Source: Streptomyces mexicanus (GTDB taxonomy: Bacteria; Actinomycetota; Actinomycetes; Streptomycetales; Streptomycetaceae). From it: a DNA stretch of 64,000 bases. The position numbers and the translations under genes are program-made. Where the stretch lies: NCBI RefSeq assembly GCF_902506575.1, contig NZ_LR732544.1, forward strand, positions 2,638,131 to 2,702,130, written 5' to 3'. Shown here piece after piece: positions 45,978-57,484 of the stretch; positions within the stretch are counted from its first letter, which is position 1; each line of letters begins with the position of its first letter. The notes under the pieces were generated by a model that searched no databases, was not told the origin of the DNA, and was given only the letters and a program-made list of their open reading frames with translations.

Positions 45978-46598
45978 ATGACCGCCGAGCCGCTGGAACG
46001 TTTCTTTGAGCACGACGGACCGCTCACGCGTCCGGGACCGGCGCCCGTCCCGGACCCGGCCGCGGTCCCGGACGCACCTGCGGATGCGGACAGGGACACG
46101 GACGCGGACACGGCGCCCCTGGTGCTGCGGGCGGCACGCGAGTCGGACCTGCCCGAGCTGCGGCGGCTGGACCAGGAGGTCTTCCGGGAGGTCGCTTACC
46201 CCGGCTTCCTGCTGCGCCAGCTGTACGACATGTATGCCGAACACTTCCTGGTGCTCGACGACGGCCGGGGCCACCTGCGCGGATACGTGCTGGCCGGGAC
46301 CACGGCCCTGGGCGCGCACAGCTGGATCCTGGGCCTCGGCGTGACCCACGACCGCCGCCGCCACGGACTGGGCCGCGAGCTCATGGTGGAGGTCCTGGCC
46401 CGGCTGCGCCGCAGCGGCATCAAGGACGTCCGGCTCACCGTGGAGCCCGGCAACCGCGCCGCCGTCCTGCTCTACCGCTCCCTGGGCTTCAGGCCCGAGG
46501 AACCCGACGGCGGCCTGCGCCGCGACTACTTCGGCCCCGGCATGGACCGGCAGATCCTGCGCCTGGACCTCACGCCGGAGGGCGCCACGGACCTGTGA
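45978..46598 (+). CDS. GNAT family N-acetyltransferase
   Basis: Acetyltransferase of 206 residues with an N-terminal Pro/Asp-rich extension of about 50 residues (repeats of DPAAVPDAPADADRDTDADT) that is probably disordered. The GNAT core begins LVLRAARESDLPELRRLD; the acetyl-CoA loop is LGVTHDRRRHGLGRELMVEVLARL and the C-terminal strand ends NRAAVLLYRSLGFRPEE. It is divergent from the SCO2525-2521 operon and equivalent to the gene next to it in S. coelicolor, so a shared function is possible. GGGGGT precedes the ATG. Confidence 0.85.
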   Translation: MTAEPLERFFEHDGPLTRPGPAPVPDPAAVPDAPADADRDTDADTAPLVLRAARESDLPELRRLDQEVFREVAYPGFLLRQLYDMYAEHFLVLDDGRGHLRGYVLAGTTALGAHSWILGLGVTHDRRRHGLGRELMVEVLARLRRSGIKDVRLTVEPGNRAAVLLYRSLGFRPEEPDGGLRRDYFGPGMDRQILRLDLTPEGATDL

Positions 46599-46676
46599 GC
46601 GGCCGGCCGCCCCGGAGGCCACCCCCGAGAGGTGAGCGGTCGGCCACCCCGGAGGCCACCCCCGAGAGGTGAGCGG
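46596..46676. repeat. Tandem 37-bp repeat starting at the GNAT stop codon
   Basis: 46596-46632 and 46633-46669 are nearly identical (differences only near GGCCGGCCGC versus GGTCGGCCAC) and a third copy begins with TGAGCGG at 46670. The first copy begins with the TGA stop of the acetyltransferase, so repeat number could change without affecting the protein. Confidence 0.9.
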
Positions 46677-46696
46677 CCCGCCCGGGCGGATCGCCG

Positions 46697-47395
46697 TCAG
46701 GACGGGGTCCGGGCCGCCGCCAGCAGCCGGGTCACGTCGTCCGCCGGGAGGGTCAGGGCGGTGCCGATGGTGGTGAGGGCCTCGTGCTCGGCGGGGGTGT
46801 AGGGGCCGTCGGCCAGGGCGATCCGGGCGGCCTGCAGGAGGAGGGACTCCCGGCCGGCCGGAGCCAGGTGCGGGGCCAGCGGGTCCAGGGCCTCGTGCAG
46901 CTCTATGGTCAGCCCCGCCGCGCACGGCCGCCCCTCGTAGGCCCGGCCGGTGTCCGCGGCCAGCGCCTCCACCAGCGCGGCCAGCTGCTCCTCGGTGCAG
47001 TCGGCGACACCGGCCGCGCGGGCGGCACACGCGGCGGTCTCCAGCGCCGTACGGGAGGAGGTGCCGCCCGCGGAGAGCACCGCGAGGGCGACGGTGTGCA
47101 CGGCGTCGCGCAGCATCGCGGAGAAGCGGGAGGTGGTCGGGTGGTCCAGGGTGTCGGGGCCGAAGTGGCCGCCGCAGGCCGCGCACTCGACGACCGGGCC
47201 GGTGGCTCCGCGCGGCAGCAGGGGCACCCCGAGCACGGTGAAGCGGCGTCGTCCGCTCAGCCGCTGGTAGTTGCGGTCGCCGCCGCAGCCGGGGCAGAAG
47301 AACTCGCCGTCACCGACGCAGGTCCACGCGACGCGGGTGCCCATGATCCGGGCAGACCGGGTGGCACGGCCGTTTCGTCCCCGTACTGGCAGCAC
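46697..47395 (-). CDS. TerB-like protein with N-terminal zinc ribbon
   Basis: Protein of 232 residues. The N terminus has a zinc ribbon (GEFFCPGCGGDRNYQRL and VVECAACGG, two CxxC pairs) and the rest is a TerB-like helical bundle (FSAMLRDAVHTVALAVLSAGG, TAACAARAAGVADCTEEQLAALVEALAAD, LQAARIALADGPYTPAEHEALTTIGTALTLP). TerB proteins bind metal ions and are named after tellurite resistance operons; no other ter gene is nearby, so a resistance role is not implied. The GTG ending at 47395 has GGAGGT five bases upstream, which decides the start over the internal ATG ending at 47344. Confidence 0.85.
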   Translation of the reverse strand: MLPVRGRNGRATRSARIMGTRVAWTCVGDGEFFCPGCGGDRNYQRLSGRRRFTVLGVPLLPRGATGPVVECAACGGHFGPDTLDHPTTSRFSAMLRDAVHTVALAVLSAGGTSSRTALETAACAARAAGVADCTEEQLAALVEALAADTGRAYEGRPCAAGLTIELHEALDPLAPHLAPAGRESLLLQAARIALADGPYTPAEHEALTTIGTALTLPADDVTRLLAAARTPS

Positions 47396-47578
47396 GTCGC
47401 ACCTCCGTAACCCCGCGGCAACATCGCCGCGTGGGCGTGATGTTAGCCACATCGGCGAGGCGCAGTCAGTACCCCGGACGAGACCTTTCCGTGACCTGGC
47501 CGGTAAACGACGGGAAAAGACAGGGTCCCGACCACCCGAAAAGGCGGCCGGGACCCGGGAAAGCACCGGTCAGCGCCG

Positions 47579-49394
<1,816 letters not shown>

Positions 49395-49399
49395 TACGA

Positions 49400-49447
49400 C
49401 TACAGGCCCTCGCCGCGGCAGCTAAGGAGAAGCAGCCCGAAACGCAT
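49400..49447 (-). CDS. leuA leader peptide
   Basis: A 15-codon open frame MRFGLLLLSCRGEGL, ending in TAG at 49400-49402, lies about 100 bp upstream of leuA on the same strand. Four consecutive leucine codons (CTG CTT CTC CTT), including CTT which is rare in this genome, are the signature of a leucine-sensing attenuation leader. Such leaders are known before leuA in streptomycetes. Confidence 0.88.
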   Translation of the reverse strand: MRFGLLLLSCRGEGL

Positions 49448-49660
49448 GGTGCTGTGCAGCCTAGCCGAGCCGCGCCGGACGCGGGGGCACGTCCCAGTAT
49501 GCGAAACCGGCGGGAGGAAAAGGGCAAAACGTGCGCGAGGTCACGCACCGCACCCCTCCCTACCATCGAGTGACGGTCGCGGGGCCCCCTTGCCCCGATA
49601 TTTCCCCCATCACGGTTGCGGGTAGTGACAAGCCGGTCACGCGGTGCGATGGTGCGCACC

Positions 49661-50731
49661 ATGACCACTCACGGGGGCCTTGAGCCCGTCTTCTGCACGA
49701 TCGTGCCGCCCCACGTCCTCGACCGCCTCGCGCGCCACGACGACCCCGCGCTGTCCGGTCCCGCCCGCCGCAGCCTGCAACGCGACGCCATGGAGCGCAC
49801 CCGCCGCCGGCTGACCACCGTCATCGGCGCCACCGCCGCCGCCGCGCCCGCAGGCAAGCAGGACGGACAGCCGCACCGCACGATCTACGACGCCCACCAC
49901 GGCACCGACCTGCCCGGCACCAAGGTCCGCGGCGAGGGGCAGCAGCCCGGCGGCGATGCCACGGTCAACCGCGCCTACTCGGGTCTCGGCGCGACCTTCG
50001 AGCTGTACCTGTCGGTGTACGGACGCGACTCCATCGACGGCCGCGGCTTGCCGCTGGACGCGACCGTGCACTACGACGAGAAGTACGACAACGCCTTCTG
50101 GAACGGCGAACAGATGGTGTTCGGCGACGGCGACGGCGAGATCTTCCTCGACTTCACCATCCCCGTCGACGTCATCGGCCACGAGCTGACCCACGGCGTC
50201 ACCCAGCACACCGCGAACCTCGCCTACTTCGGCCAGTCCGGCGCCCTGAACGAGTCGGTCTCCGACGTGTTCGGCTCGCTGATCAAGCAGTACACCCTCG
50301 GCCAGACCGCCGCCGAGGCCGACTGGCTGATCGGCGCGGGCCTGCTCGCCCCGCGCGTCACCGGCACCGCGCTGCGCTCGATGAAGGCGCCCGGCACGGC
50401 CTACGACGACGACGTGCTCGGCAAGGACCCGCAGCCGGCCACCATGGACGACTACGTCCACACCGGCAGCGACAACGGCGGCGTGCACATCAATTCCGGC
50501 ATCCCCAACCACGCCTTCTACCTGGCCGCCACCGCGCTCGGCGGCCACGCCTGGGAGCGGGCCGGGCAGATCTGGTACGACGTGCTGACCGGCGGCGAGC
50601 TGCGCGAGGACGCCGACTTCGCGGACTTCGCCCGGCTCACCGTGAAGGCGGCCCGGGAGCGCTACGGCGCCGGGGACGAGGTCCAGGCCGTGAAGAAGGG
50701 GTGGGAGGAGGTGGGCGTGCCGGCGTCCTAG
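49661..50731 (+). CDS. Protealysin-type M4 metalloprotease without signal peptide
   Basis: Zinc protease of 356 residues that lacks an export signal. It starts with a short protealysin-like propeptide carrying the hallmark CTIVPPHVLDRLA (residues 12-24, PPxxL-type motif) instead of a long FTP/PepSY pro-region. The active site is HELTH at 174-178 with the third ligand in GALNESVSD; NNAFWNGEQM-type and GVHINSGIPNHAFYLAATALGG stretches are conserved. Protealysin-type enzymes are intracellular or exported without a signal by unknown means. The next gene encodes its probable inhibitor. Start ATG 49661 (MTTHGGLEPVFCT) is preferred to a longer frame. Confidence 0.93.
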   Translation: MTTHGGLEPVFCTIVPPHVLDRLARHDDPALSGPARRSLQRDAMERTRRRLTTVIGATAAAAPAGKQDGQPHRTIYDAHHGTDLPGTKVRGEGQQPGGDATVNRAYSGLGATFELYLSVYGRDSIDGRGLPLDATVHYDEKYDNAFWNGEQMVFGDGDGEIFLDFTIPVDVIGHELTHGVTQHTANLAYFGQSGALNESVSDVFGSLIKQYTLGQTAAEADWLIGAGLLAPRVTGTALRSMKAPGTAYDDDVLGKDPQPATMDDYVHTGSDNGGVHINSGIPNHAFYLAATALGGHAWERAGQIWYDVLTGGELREDADFADFARLTVKAARERYGAGDEVQAVKKGWEEVGVPAS

Positions 50732-50857
50732 CCCTGGTCCGGCGCCGGCCCGGCTCTGTGCCGGGCTCCGGCCCGGTTCTGTGCGGCGGGCACGGGGTGT
50801 CCGTTCCCTGCCCTCAGGCACTGGGTTTCCGCGCGATTCCGTACTAGACAGGCATCC

Positions 50858-51124
50858 ATGCGTATTCAGGTGAGGCGCACGGGCGGCTTCGCAGGCGTCG
50901 AGCGGCACGGCGAGGTGGACACCGCCGGCCGCCCCGACGCCCACGAATGGCAGGCCCTGGCCGAGAAGGCACTGGCCACCGGCCGGGGCACGCCGCCGCC
51001 CGGCGTCCCGGACGGCTTCCGCTACGAGATCACCGTGGACGGGCGGACGGTCCACGCCGCCGACCCCCACCTCTCCGACGAGCAGCGCCGGCTGATCACG
51101 CGGGTGCTGCGGGAAGGGGCCTGA
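50858..51124 (+). CDS. Emfourin-type M4 protease inhibitor
   Basis: Protein of 88 residues: MRIQVRRTGGFAGVERHGEVDT, then a helical region and FRYEITVDGRTVHAADPHLSDEQRRLITRVLREG. This matches the pattern I know for emfourin, the small slow-binding inhibitor encoded next to protealysin in Serratia (GGFAG near the N terminus and the ITVDGR strand). It follows the protealysin-type gene by 126 bp on the same strand, so the two probably form an intracellular protease-inhibitor pair. Confidence 0.75.
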   Translation: MRIQVRRTGGFAGVERHGEVDTAGRPDAHEWQALAEKALATGRGTPPPGVPDGFRYEITVDGRTVHAADPHLSDEQRRLITRVLREGA

Positions 51125-51182
51125 ACTTACGTGCGCTGCGGGGGCGTTGACATCCGTCACCGCGGGTGCGGATGATCCGCGC

Positions 51183-52505
51183 ATGGCGACGGACCCGATG
51201 CCCCGCACGCCTCGGCTGCCCTCCTTCCCGCCCGGCTTCCTGTGGGGCGTGTCCACCTCCGCCCACCAGATCGAGGGCGCGGCGGCGGAGCGCGAGCCGT
51301 CCGTGTGGGACACCTTCAGCGCCGAGCCGGGCCGCGTCAAGGACGGCTCGACGGCGGCGGTGGCCTGCGACCACTACCACCGCCACCGTGAGGACGTGGC
51401 CCTGCTGGCCGGCCTCGGCGTGGACGCCTACCGCTTCTCCGTCTCCTGGCCCCGGGTGGACTCCCCCGGCGGCCTGGACTTCTACGACCGCCTCGTCGAC
51501 GAGCTGTGCGCGGCGGGCGTGCGGCCGGTCCCCACCCTCTTCCACTGGGACCTGCCCGCCCGGCTGGACTGGCTGGAACGCGACACCGCCTCCCGGTTCG
51601 CGCAGTACGTGGCGCGGGTCGCGGACCGCCTGGGCGACCGGGTGCGCATCTGGATCACGCTCAACGAGCCCGCCGAGCACACCCTGCTCGGCCACGCCCT
51701 GGGCGTCCACGCCCCCGGCAGCCGGCTGCTGTTCGACGCGCTGCCGGTCGCCCACCACCAGCTGCTGGCGCACGGCCTGGCGGTGGGCGCGCTGCGCGCC
51801 GCCGGGGCGCGGGACATCGGCATCGCCAACTCCCACGGCCCCACCTGGCCGGCCTCGCCGGAGCCGGCGGACGTGGCGGCCGCGGACTTCTACGACGTGC
51901 TGCTGAACCGGATGTTCGCCGAGCCGGTCCTGCTCGGCCGCTACCCGGAGGGCATCGCCGAGCTGCTGCCCGGCGACGTCGAGGCCGACCTGGAGATCAT
52001 CGCCGAGCCGCTGGACTGGTACGGCATCAACTACTACGCCCCGGCCCGGGTGGGCGCACCGCAGGGCGTGGCGACCGAGTTCGGCGGGGTGTCCCTGCCG
52101 GCGGAGCTGCCGTTCGCCCCGCGGCCGATCGAGGGCCGCCCGGTCACCGACTCGGGCTGGCCGGTCGTCCCCGAGGGGCTGACGGAGCTGCTGACCGGCT
52201 TCCGCGACCGCTACGGCGACAAGCTCCCGCCCGTGATCATCACCGAGAACGGCTGCTCCGGCGAGGGCCTGGACGACCCCGGCCGCATCGCCTACCTGGA
52301 CGGCCACCTGCGCGCCCTGCACCGCGCGATCGAAGCCGGTGTGGACGTGCGCGGCTACTTCGTGTGGTCGCTGCTGGACAACTGGGAGTGGGCCGAGGGG
52401 TACGCGCGGCGGTTCGGCCTGGTCCACGTGGACTACGCCACGCTGCGGCGGACCCCGAAGGCGTCCTACGCGTGGTTCCGGGAGGTGCTGCGGGCCCAGC
52501 GGTGA
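51183..52505 (+). CDS. GH1 family beta-glucosidase
   Basis: Retaining beta-glycosidase of about 440 residues without signal peptide, acting on imported disaccharides. [19 protein letters not shown] starts the family pattern; the acid/base is E162 in TLNEP and the nucleophile E355 in [10 protein letters not shown]. The C terminus has [27 protein letters not shown]. Start is uncertain between ATG 51183, ATG 51198 and an earlier alternative codon at 51147. A sugar importer lies in the window at 15.7-18.7 kb but is not linked. Confidence 0.93.
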   Translation: MATDPMPRTPRLPSFPPGFLWGVSTSAHQIEGAAAEREPSVWDTFSAEPGRVKDGSTAAVACDHYHRHREDVALLAGLGVDAYRFSVSWPRVDSPGGLDFYDRLVDELCAAGVRPVPTLFHWDLPARLDWLERDTASRFAQYVARVADRLGDRVRIWITLNEPAEHTLLGHALGVHAPGSRLLFDALPVAHHQLLAHGLAVGALRAAGARDIGIANSHGPTWPASPEPADVAAADFYDVLLNRMFAEPVLLGRYPEGIAELLPGDVEADLEIIAEPLDWYGINYYAPARVGAPQGVATEFGGVSLPAELPFAPRPIEGRPVTDSGWPVVPEGLTELLTGFRDRYGDKLPPVIITENGCSGEGLDDPGRIAYLDGHLRALHRAIEAGVDVRGYFVWSLLDNWEWAEGYARRFGLVHVDYATLRRTPKASYAWFREVLRAQR

Positions 52506-52691
52506 GGCGGCGCCTCGACGCCACCGTCGCCGAGACCGCCCTGCGGCAGCCCGCGCCGGTGGCGGTCCTCACCTGCGGCGCCGAAAAGTCCTACGGCGTT
52601 CTCCTCGGCCCGTCGTACCCTGGGAAGCGCGAGGCCGCCCTCAGCTGTGCGGCCGTGACGAGGAGGAACCGCAGGCCTTCAGCGCCGGCCC

Positions 52692-53783
<1,092 letters not shown>

Positions 53784-53795
53784 ACCAGCACGACC

Positions 53796-54293
53796 ATGTC
53801 GATCGACGTCAACAACGAGTCCGGCACCGAGGTAGACGAGCAGGCGATCCTGGACATCGCCCGCTACGCGCTCGCGCGGATGCGCATCCACCCGCTGTCC
53901 GAGCTGTCGGTGATCGTCGTGGACGCCGACGCCATGGAGCAGCTGCACATCCAGTGGATGGACCTGCCGGGCCCCACGGATGTCATGTCCTTCCCGATGG
54001 ACGAGCTGCGTCCGCCGTCGAAGGACGACGACGAGCCCCCGCAGGGGCTGCTCGGGGACATCGTGCTGTGCCCGGAGGTGGCCGCCAAGCAGGGCGCCGA
54101 GGCGCCCACGCGGCACTCCATGGACGAGGAGCTGCAGCTGCTCACCGTCCACGGGGTGCTGCACCTGCTCGGCTACGACCACGAGGAGCCGGACGAGCGG
54201 GCCGAGATGTTCGGCCTGCAGGCGGCCATCGTGGACGGCTGGCGGGCCGAGCGGGGTCTGACCGGCCCGTCCCCGGCGCCCACCGTCTCGTAA
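53796..54293 (+). CDS. ybeY: Endoribonuclease YbeY
   Basis: Zinc-dependent RNase of 165 residues involved in 16S rRNA 3'-end maturation and ribosome quality control. The metal motif is [11 protein letters not shown] with ligands H119, H123 and H129. [12 protein letters not shown] is the second family motif. It lies between phoH and the CBS-domain protein gene in the conserved order found in many bacteria. Confidence 0.96.
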   Translation: MSIDVNNESGTEVDEQAILDIARYALARMRIHPLSELSVIVVDADAMEQLHIQWMDLPGPTDVMSFPMDELRPPSKDDDEPPQGLLGDIVLCPEVAAKQGAEAPTRHSMDEELQLLTVHGVLHLLGYDHEEPDERAEMFGLQAAIVDGWRAERGLTGPSPAPTVS

Positions 54294-54303
54294 GCGTCCG
54301 ACG

Positions 54304-55617
54304 ATGAGTCCGCAGATCGTGATCGGCGCGGTCGCGCTGGTCGTCGTCGCCTGGCTCGCCGCCTGCGCGGAGGCGGGCCTGGCGCGCGTCTCCAGCTTCC
54401 GCGCCGAGGAGGCCGTCAAGTCCGGCCGCCGCGGCAGCGCCCGGCTGGCCAAGGTCGCCGCCGACCCGACCCGCTATCTGAACGTGGCGCTGCTGGTGCG
54501 CGTGGCCTGCGAGATGGCCGCGGCCGCGCTGGTGACGTACGCGTGCCTGGAGGCCTTCTCCGGCACGGCCGAGGCGCTGGTGGTCGCCATCGCCGTCATG
54601 GTGCTCGTGTCGTACGTGGCCGTCGGGGTCTCCCCGCGCACCATCGGCCGGCAGCATCCGCTGACCACGGCGACGGTGGCGGCGTACGTCCTGGTGCCGC
54701 TGGCGCGGATCATGGGCCCGATCCCGTCGCTGCTGATCCTCATCGGCAACGCGCTCACCCCGGGCAAGGGCTTCCGCCACGGGCCGTTCGCCTCGGAGGC
54801 GGAGCTGCGCGCGCTGGTGGACCTGGCCGAGCAGCAGTCGCTGATCGAGGACGAGGAGCGCCGCATGGTGCACTCGGTGTTCGAGCTGGGCGACACGCTG
54901 GTGCGCGAGGTGATGGTGCCGCGCACCGACCTCGTGGTCATCGAGCGGTTCAAGACCATCCGCCAGGCCCTCACCCTGGCGCTGCGCTCGGGTTTCTCGC
55001 GCATCCCGGTCACCGGGGACAGCGAGGACGACATCGTCGGCATCGTGTACCTGAAGGACCTGGCCCGTCGCACGCACATCAGCCGGGACGCCGAGAACGA
55101 TCTGGTGTCCACGGCGATGCGCCCGGCGGTGTTCGTCCCGGACACCAAGAACGCCGGTGACCTGCTGCGCGAGATGCAGAAGGAACGCAACCACGTCGCC
55201 GTCGTCATCGACGAGTACGGCGGCACGGCCGGCATCGTCACCATCGAGGACATCCTGGAGGAGATCGTCGGGGAGATCACCGACGAGTACGACCGGGAGC
55301 TGCCCCCGGTGGAGGACCTGGGCGACGGCCGGCACCGGGTCACCGCCCGCCTGGACATCGGCGACCTGGGCGAGCTGTACGGCCTGGAGGAGTACGACGA
55401 CGAGGACGTGGAGACCGTCGGCGGCCTGCTGGCCAAGGCGCTGGGCCGCGTGCCCATCGCTGGCGCGTCCTCGGTGGTCGCCCTGCCCGACGGGCGCGAG
55501 CTGCGGCTGACGGCGGAGGCCGCCGCGGGCCGCCGCAACAAGATCGTGACGGTGCTGGTGGAGCCGGTGCCCGTTCCGGCCGCGCTCCCGCAGGACGGGG
55601 AGGACAAGCCGGAGTGA
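54304..55617 (+). CDS. CorC/HlyC-type membrane protein with CBS domains
   Basis: Protein of 437 residues. DUF21 transmembrane domain (about 1-185, four spans with LRVACEMAAAALVTYACLEAF and YVAVGVSPRTIGRQHP), then a pair of CBS domains (REVMVPRTDLVVIERFKTIRQALTLALRSGFSRIPVTGDSEDDIVGIVYLKDL and AVFVPDTKNAGDLLREMQKERNHVAVVIDEYGGTAGIVTIEDILEEIVGEI), then the CorC_HlyC domain. Often called hemolysin, but relatives such as MpfA/CorC take part in magnesium export. It follows ybeY by 10 bp. Confidence 0.93.
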   Translation: MSPQIVIGAVALVVVAWLAACAEAGLARVSSFRAEEAVKSGRRGSARLAKVAADPTRYLNVALLVRVACEMAAAALVTYACLEAFSGTAEALVVAIAVMVLVSYVAVGVSPRTIGRQHPLTTATVAAYVLVPLARIMGPIPSLLILIGNALTPGKGFRHGPFASEAELRALVDLAEQQSLIEDEERRMVHSVFELGDTLVREVMVPRTDLVVIERFKTIRQALTLALRSGFSRIPVTGDSEDDIVGIVYLKDLARRTHISRDAENDLVSTAMRPAVFVPDTKNAGDLLREMQKERNHVAVVIDEYGGTAGIVTIEDILEEIVGEITDEYDRELPPVEDLGDGRHRVTARLDIGDLGELYGLEEYDDEDVETVGGLLAKALGRVPIAGASSVVALPDGRELRLTAEAAAGRRNKIVTVLVEPVPVPAALPQDGEDKPE

Positions 55618-55973
55618 CGCCCCAGGAGCTGCGCGCCCTGTGCCTGTCGTTCAACGCGGCGGTGGAGGACTTCCCGTTCACGCCGGACACCTCCGTCTTC
55701 AAGGTGCTCGGCAAGATGTTCGCCCTGACGTCGCTGGACGCGCGGCCCCTGACGGTGAACCTCAAGTGCGACCCGGAGGACGCGATCCGGCTGCGCGCCG
55801 AGCACCCGGACGTCATCGTCCCGGGCTGGCACATGAACAAGCGGCACTGGAACACGGTCACGGTCGACGGCCGGCTCCCGGACCGGCTGGTCCGGGAGCT
55901 GGTGGAGGACTCCTACGATCTGGTGGTCGCCGGTCTACCGCGCGCCGAGCGGCTGCGTCTCGACCGTCCCTGA
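55614..55973 (+). CDS. MmcQ/YjbR family protein
   Basis: Protein of 119 residues with the double-wing DNA-binding-like YjbR fold: DFPFTPDTSVFKVLGKMFALTSLDARPLTVNLKCDPEDAIRLRAEHPDVIVPGWHMNKRHWNTVTVDGRLPDRLVRELVEDSYDLVVAGLPRAERLRL. GTG start overlaps the stop of the CorC-like gene by four bases (GTGA). Its last 39 bp overlap the 3' end of the convergent MFS gene. Function unknown. Confidence 0.9.
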   Translation: MTPQELRALCLSFNAAVEDFPFTPDTSVFKVLGKMFALTSLDARPLTVNLKCDPEDAIRLRAEHPDVIVPGWHMNKRHWNTVTVDGRLPDRLVRELVEDSYDLVVAGLPRAERLRLDRP

Positions 55974-57392
55974 GGCGGTCTTCCGGCCGCGCAGGCCGAG
56001 GCCCACCAGCACGGCCGTCACCAGCACGATCAGCGCGTCCAGGGCGAGGACGGTGTGCACGCCGGCCAGCAGGTCGCCGGAGGTGGTGGCGAGCACGCCC
56101 AGCAGCGGGATGCCGACGGTGATGCCGACCTGCTGGGTGGAGGTGACCAGGCCGGTGGCCAGGCCCTGCTCCTCGTCGGGGACGCCGGAGGTGACGGTCA
56201 GGCCGTAGGAGACGATCGCGCCCAGGTGGAACATGCTGGCCAGCGAGACGGCGGCGGTGGCGAGCCAGACGGACCAGCCGTGGGTGTCCAGGCCGAGCAG
56301 CGCGGCGATCAGCGCGCCCTGTCCGGCGAGCGAGCCGACGAGCGTGCGGCGGGCACCGAACCGGCCGATGACCCGCGCGGCGGTCGAGCCGGCCACCACC
56401 GAGAGCACGCCCTGCACGCCGAAGACGAGGCCGGTCTCGAAGGCGGACAGGTGCAGGACCTCCTGCAGGTACAGGGTCAGGACGAAGATGACCGTCGACA
56501 TCATCGAGAAGGTGACGAGCCCCCCGAGGTTCCCCCAGGCGACGGTGCGGCGGCGCAGCATGGGCAGCGAGACCAGGGGCGCCTGGCTGCGCGCCTCGAC
56601 CACTGCGAACGCGGTGAGCAGGGCGAGGCCGGCGACGAGCGTGACGATGACGTCGGCGCGGCCGAAGCCGTGGTCGGCGGCGGTGGACAGGGCGTAGATC
56701 AGCGCCAGCAGGCCGCCGGTGACGGTGACCGCGCCGGGCACGTCCGGGCGGGGGCGCTGCGGAGTGCGGGACTCGGGGAGCAGGCCGGGGGCCAGCGGCA
56801 GCACGATCAGCGCGAACGCCGTGAGCAGCGCCATGGTGGAGCGCCAGCCGAGGGTGTCGGTGAGGACGCCGCCGGCGACCATGCCGATGGTGAAGCCGAG
56901 CGAGAGCAGGGTGCCGGAGATGCCGAGGGCGCGGTCGCGGGCGGGGCCCTCGGGGAAGGTGGTGGTCAGCAGGGACATGCCGGTGGGCACGATCGCCGCC
57001 GCGCCCAGGCCCTGCAGCGCCCGGCCGGCCAGGAAGGAGGCCGGGTCCCAGGCGAGGGTGGCCAGCAGCGAGGCCGCGCCGAAGACGGCCAGACCGGTCA
57101 GGAACAGCTTGCGGCGGCCGTAGAGGTCGCCCCTGCGGCCGAACAGCAGCAGGAAGCCGCCGGAGGGCAGCGCGAACGCGGTGACCGCCCACTGCAGCGC
57201 GGACGCGCTCATGCCGAGGGCGGCGCCCAGCCTCGGCAGGGCCACGTTCAGGACGGAGAAGTCCAGGGCGACCATGAACTGGGCCGCGCACAGGACGAAG
57301 AGGACGAGCTTGTCACGCGTCGACAGCCGTGGGGTGTCGAGCGGTTCCCGGGTGGGTGCGGGGCTGGGTGAGGTGGTGGTGTCGATCGCCAT
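55935..57392 (-). CDS. MFS drug exporter, DHA2 family
   Basis: Transporter of 485 residues with about 14 spans. VALDFSVLNVALPRLGAALGMSASALQWAVTAF is the span-1 motif, GRRGDLYGRRKLFLTGLAVFG motif A, and ISGTLLSLGFTIGMVAGGVLTDTLGWRSTMALL motif C. It is divergent from an HTH regulator gene with 92 bp between, the usual regulator-exporter arrangement. ATG ending at 57392 is chosen (MAIDTTTSPSP); a longer frame crosses the promoter region. Confidence 0.93.
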   Translation of the reverse strand: MAIDTTTSPSPAPTREPLDTPRLSTRDKLVLFVLCAAQFMVALDFSVLNVALPRLGAALGMSASALQWAVTAFALPSGGFLLLFGRRGDLYGRRKLFLTGLAVFGAASLLATLAWDPASFLAGRALQGLGAAAIVPTGMSLLTTTFPEGPARDRALGISGTLLSLGFTIGMVAGGVLTDTLGWRSTMALLTAFALIVLPLAPGLLPESRTPQRPRPDVPGAVTVTGGLLALIYALSTAADHGFGRADVIVTLVAGLALLTAFAVVEARSQAPLVSLPMLRRRTVAWGNLGGLVTFSMMSTVIFVLTLYLQEVLHLSAFETGLVFGVQGVLSVVAGSTAARVIGRFGARRTLVGSLAGQGALIAALLGLDTHGWSVWLATAAVSLASMFHLGAIVSYGLTVTSGVPDEEQGLATGLVTSTQQVGITVGIPLLGVLATTSGDLLAGVHTVLALDALIVLVTAVLVGLGLRGRKTASGTVETQPLGAR

Positions 57393-57484
57393 GGCCACGA
57401 GCTTCGTGCGACCGGAATACGCGTGGGGAGTACGCACTTATGGTGGTGGCGGCACCACCAGGCAGGCCCAGGGGGGAGATACGC

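Noticed and set aside
46697..47395. Part of a tellurite resistance operon
   Set aside because: Only a TerB-like domain is present; no terC, terD or terZ-type gene is nearby, so the resistance label is not supported.
52506..52691. A small gene between the beta-glucosidase and phoH
   Set aside because: Frames in this 186-bp stretch lack a convincing start and family pattern; it is better read as leader DNA of phoH.
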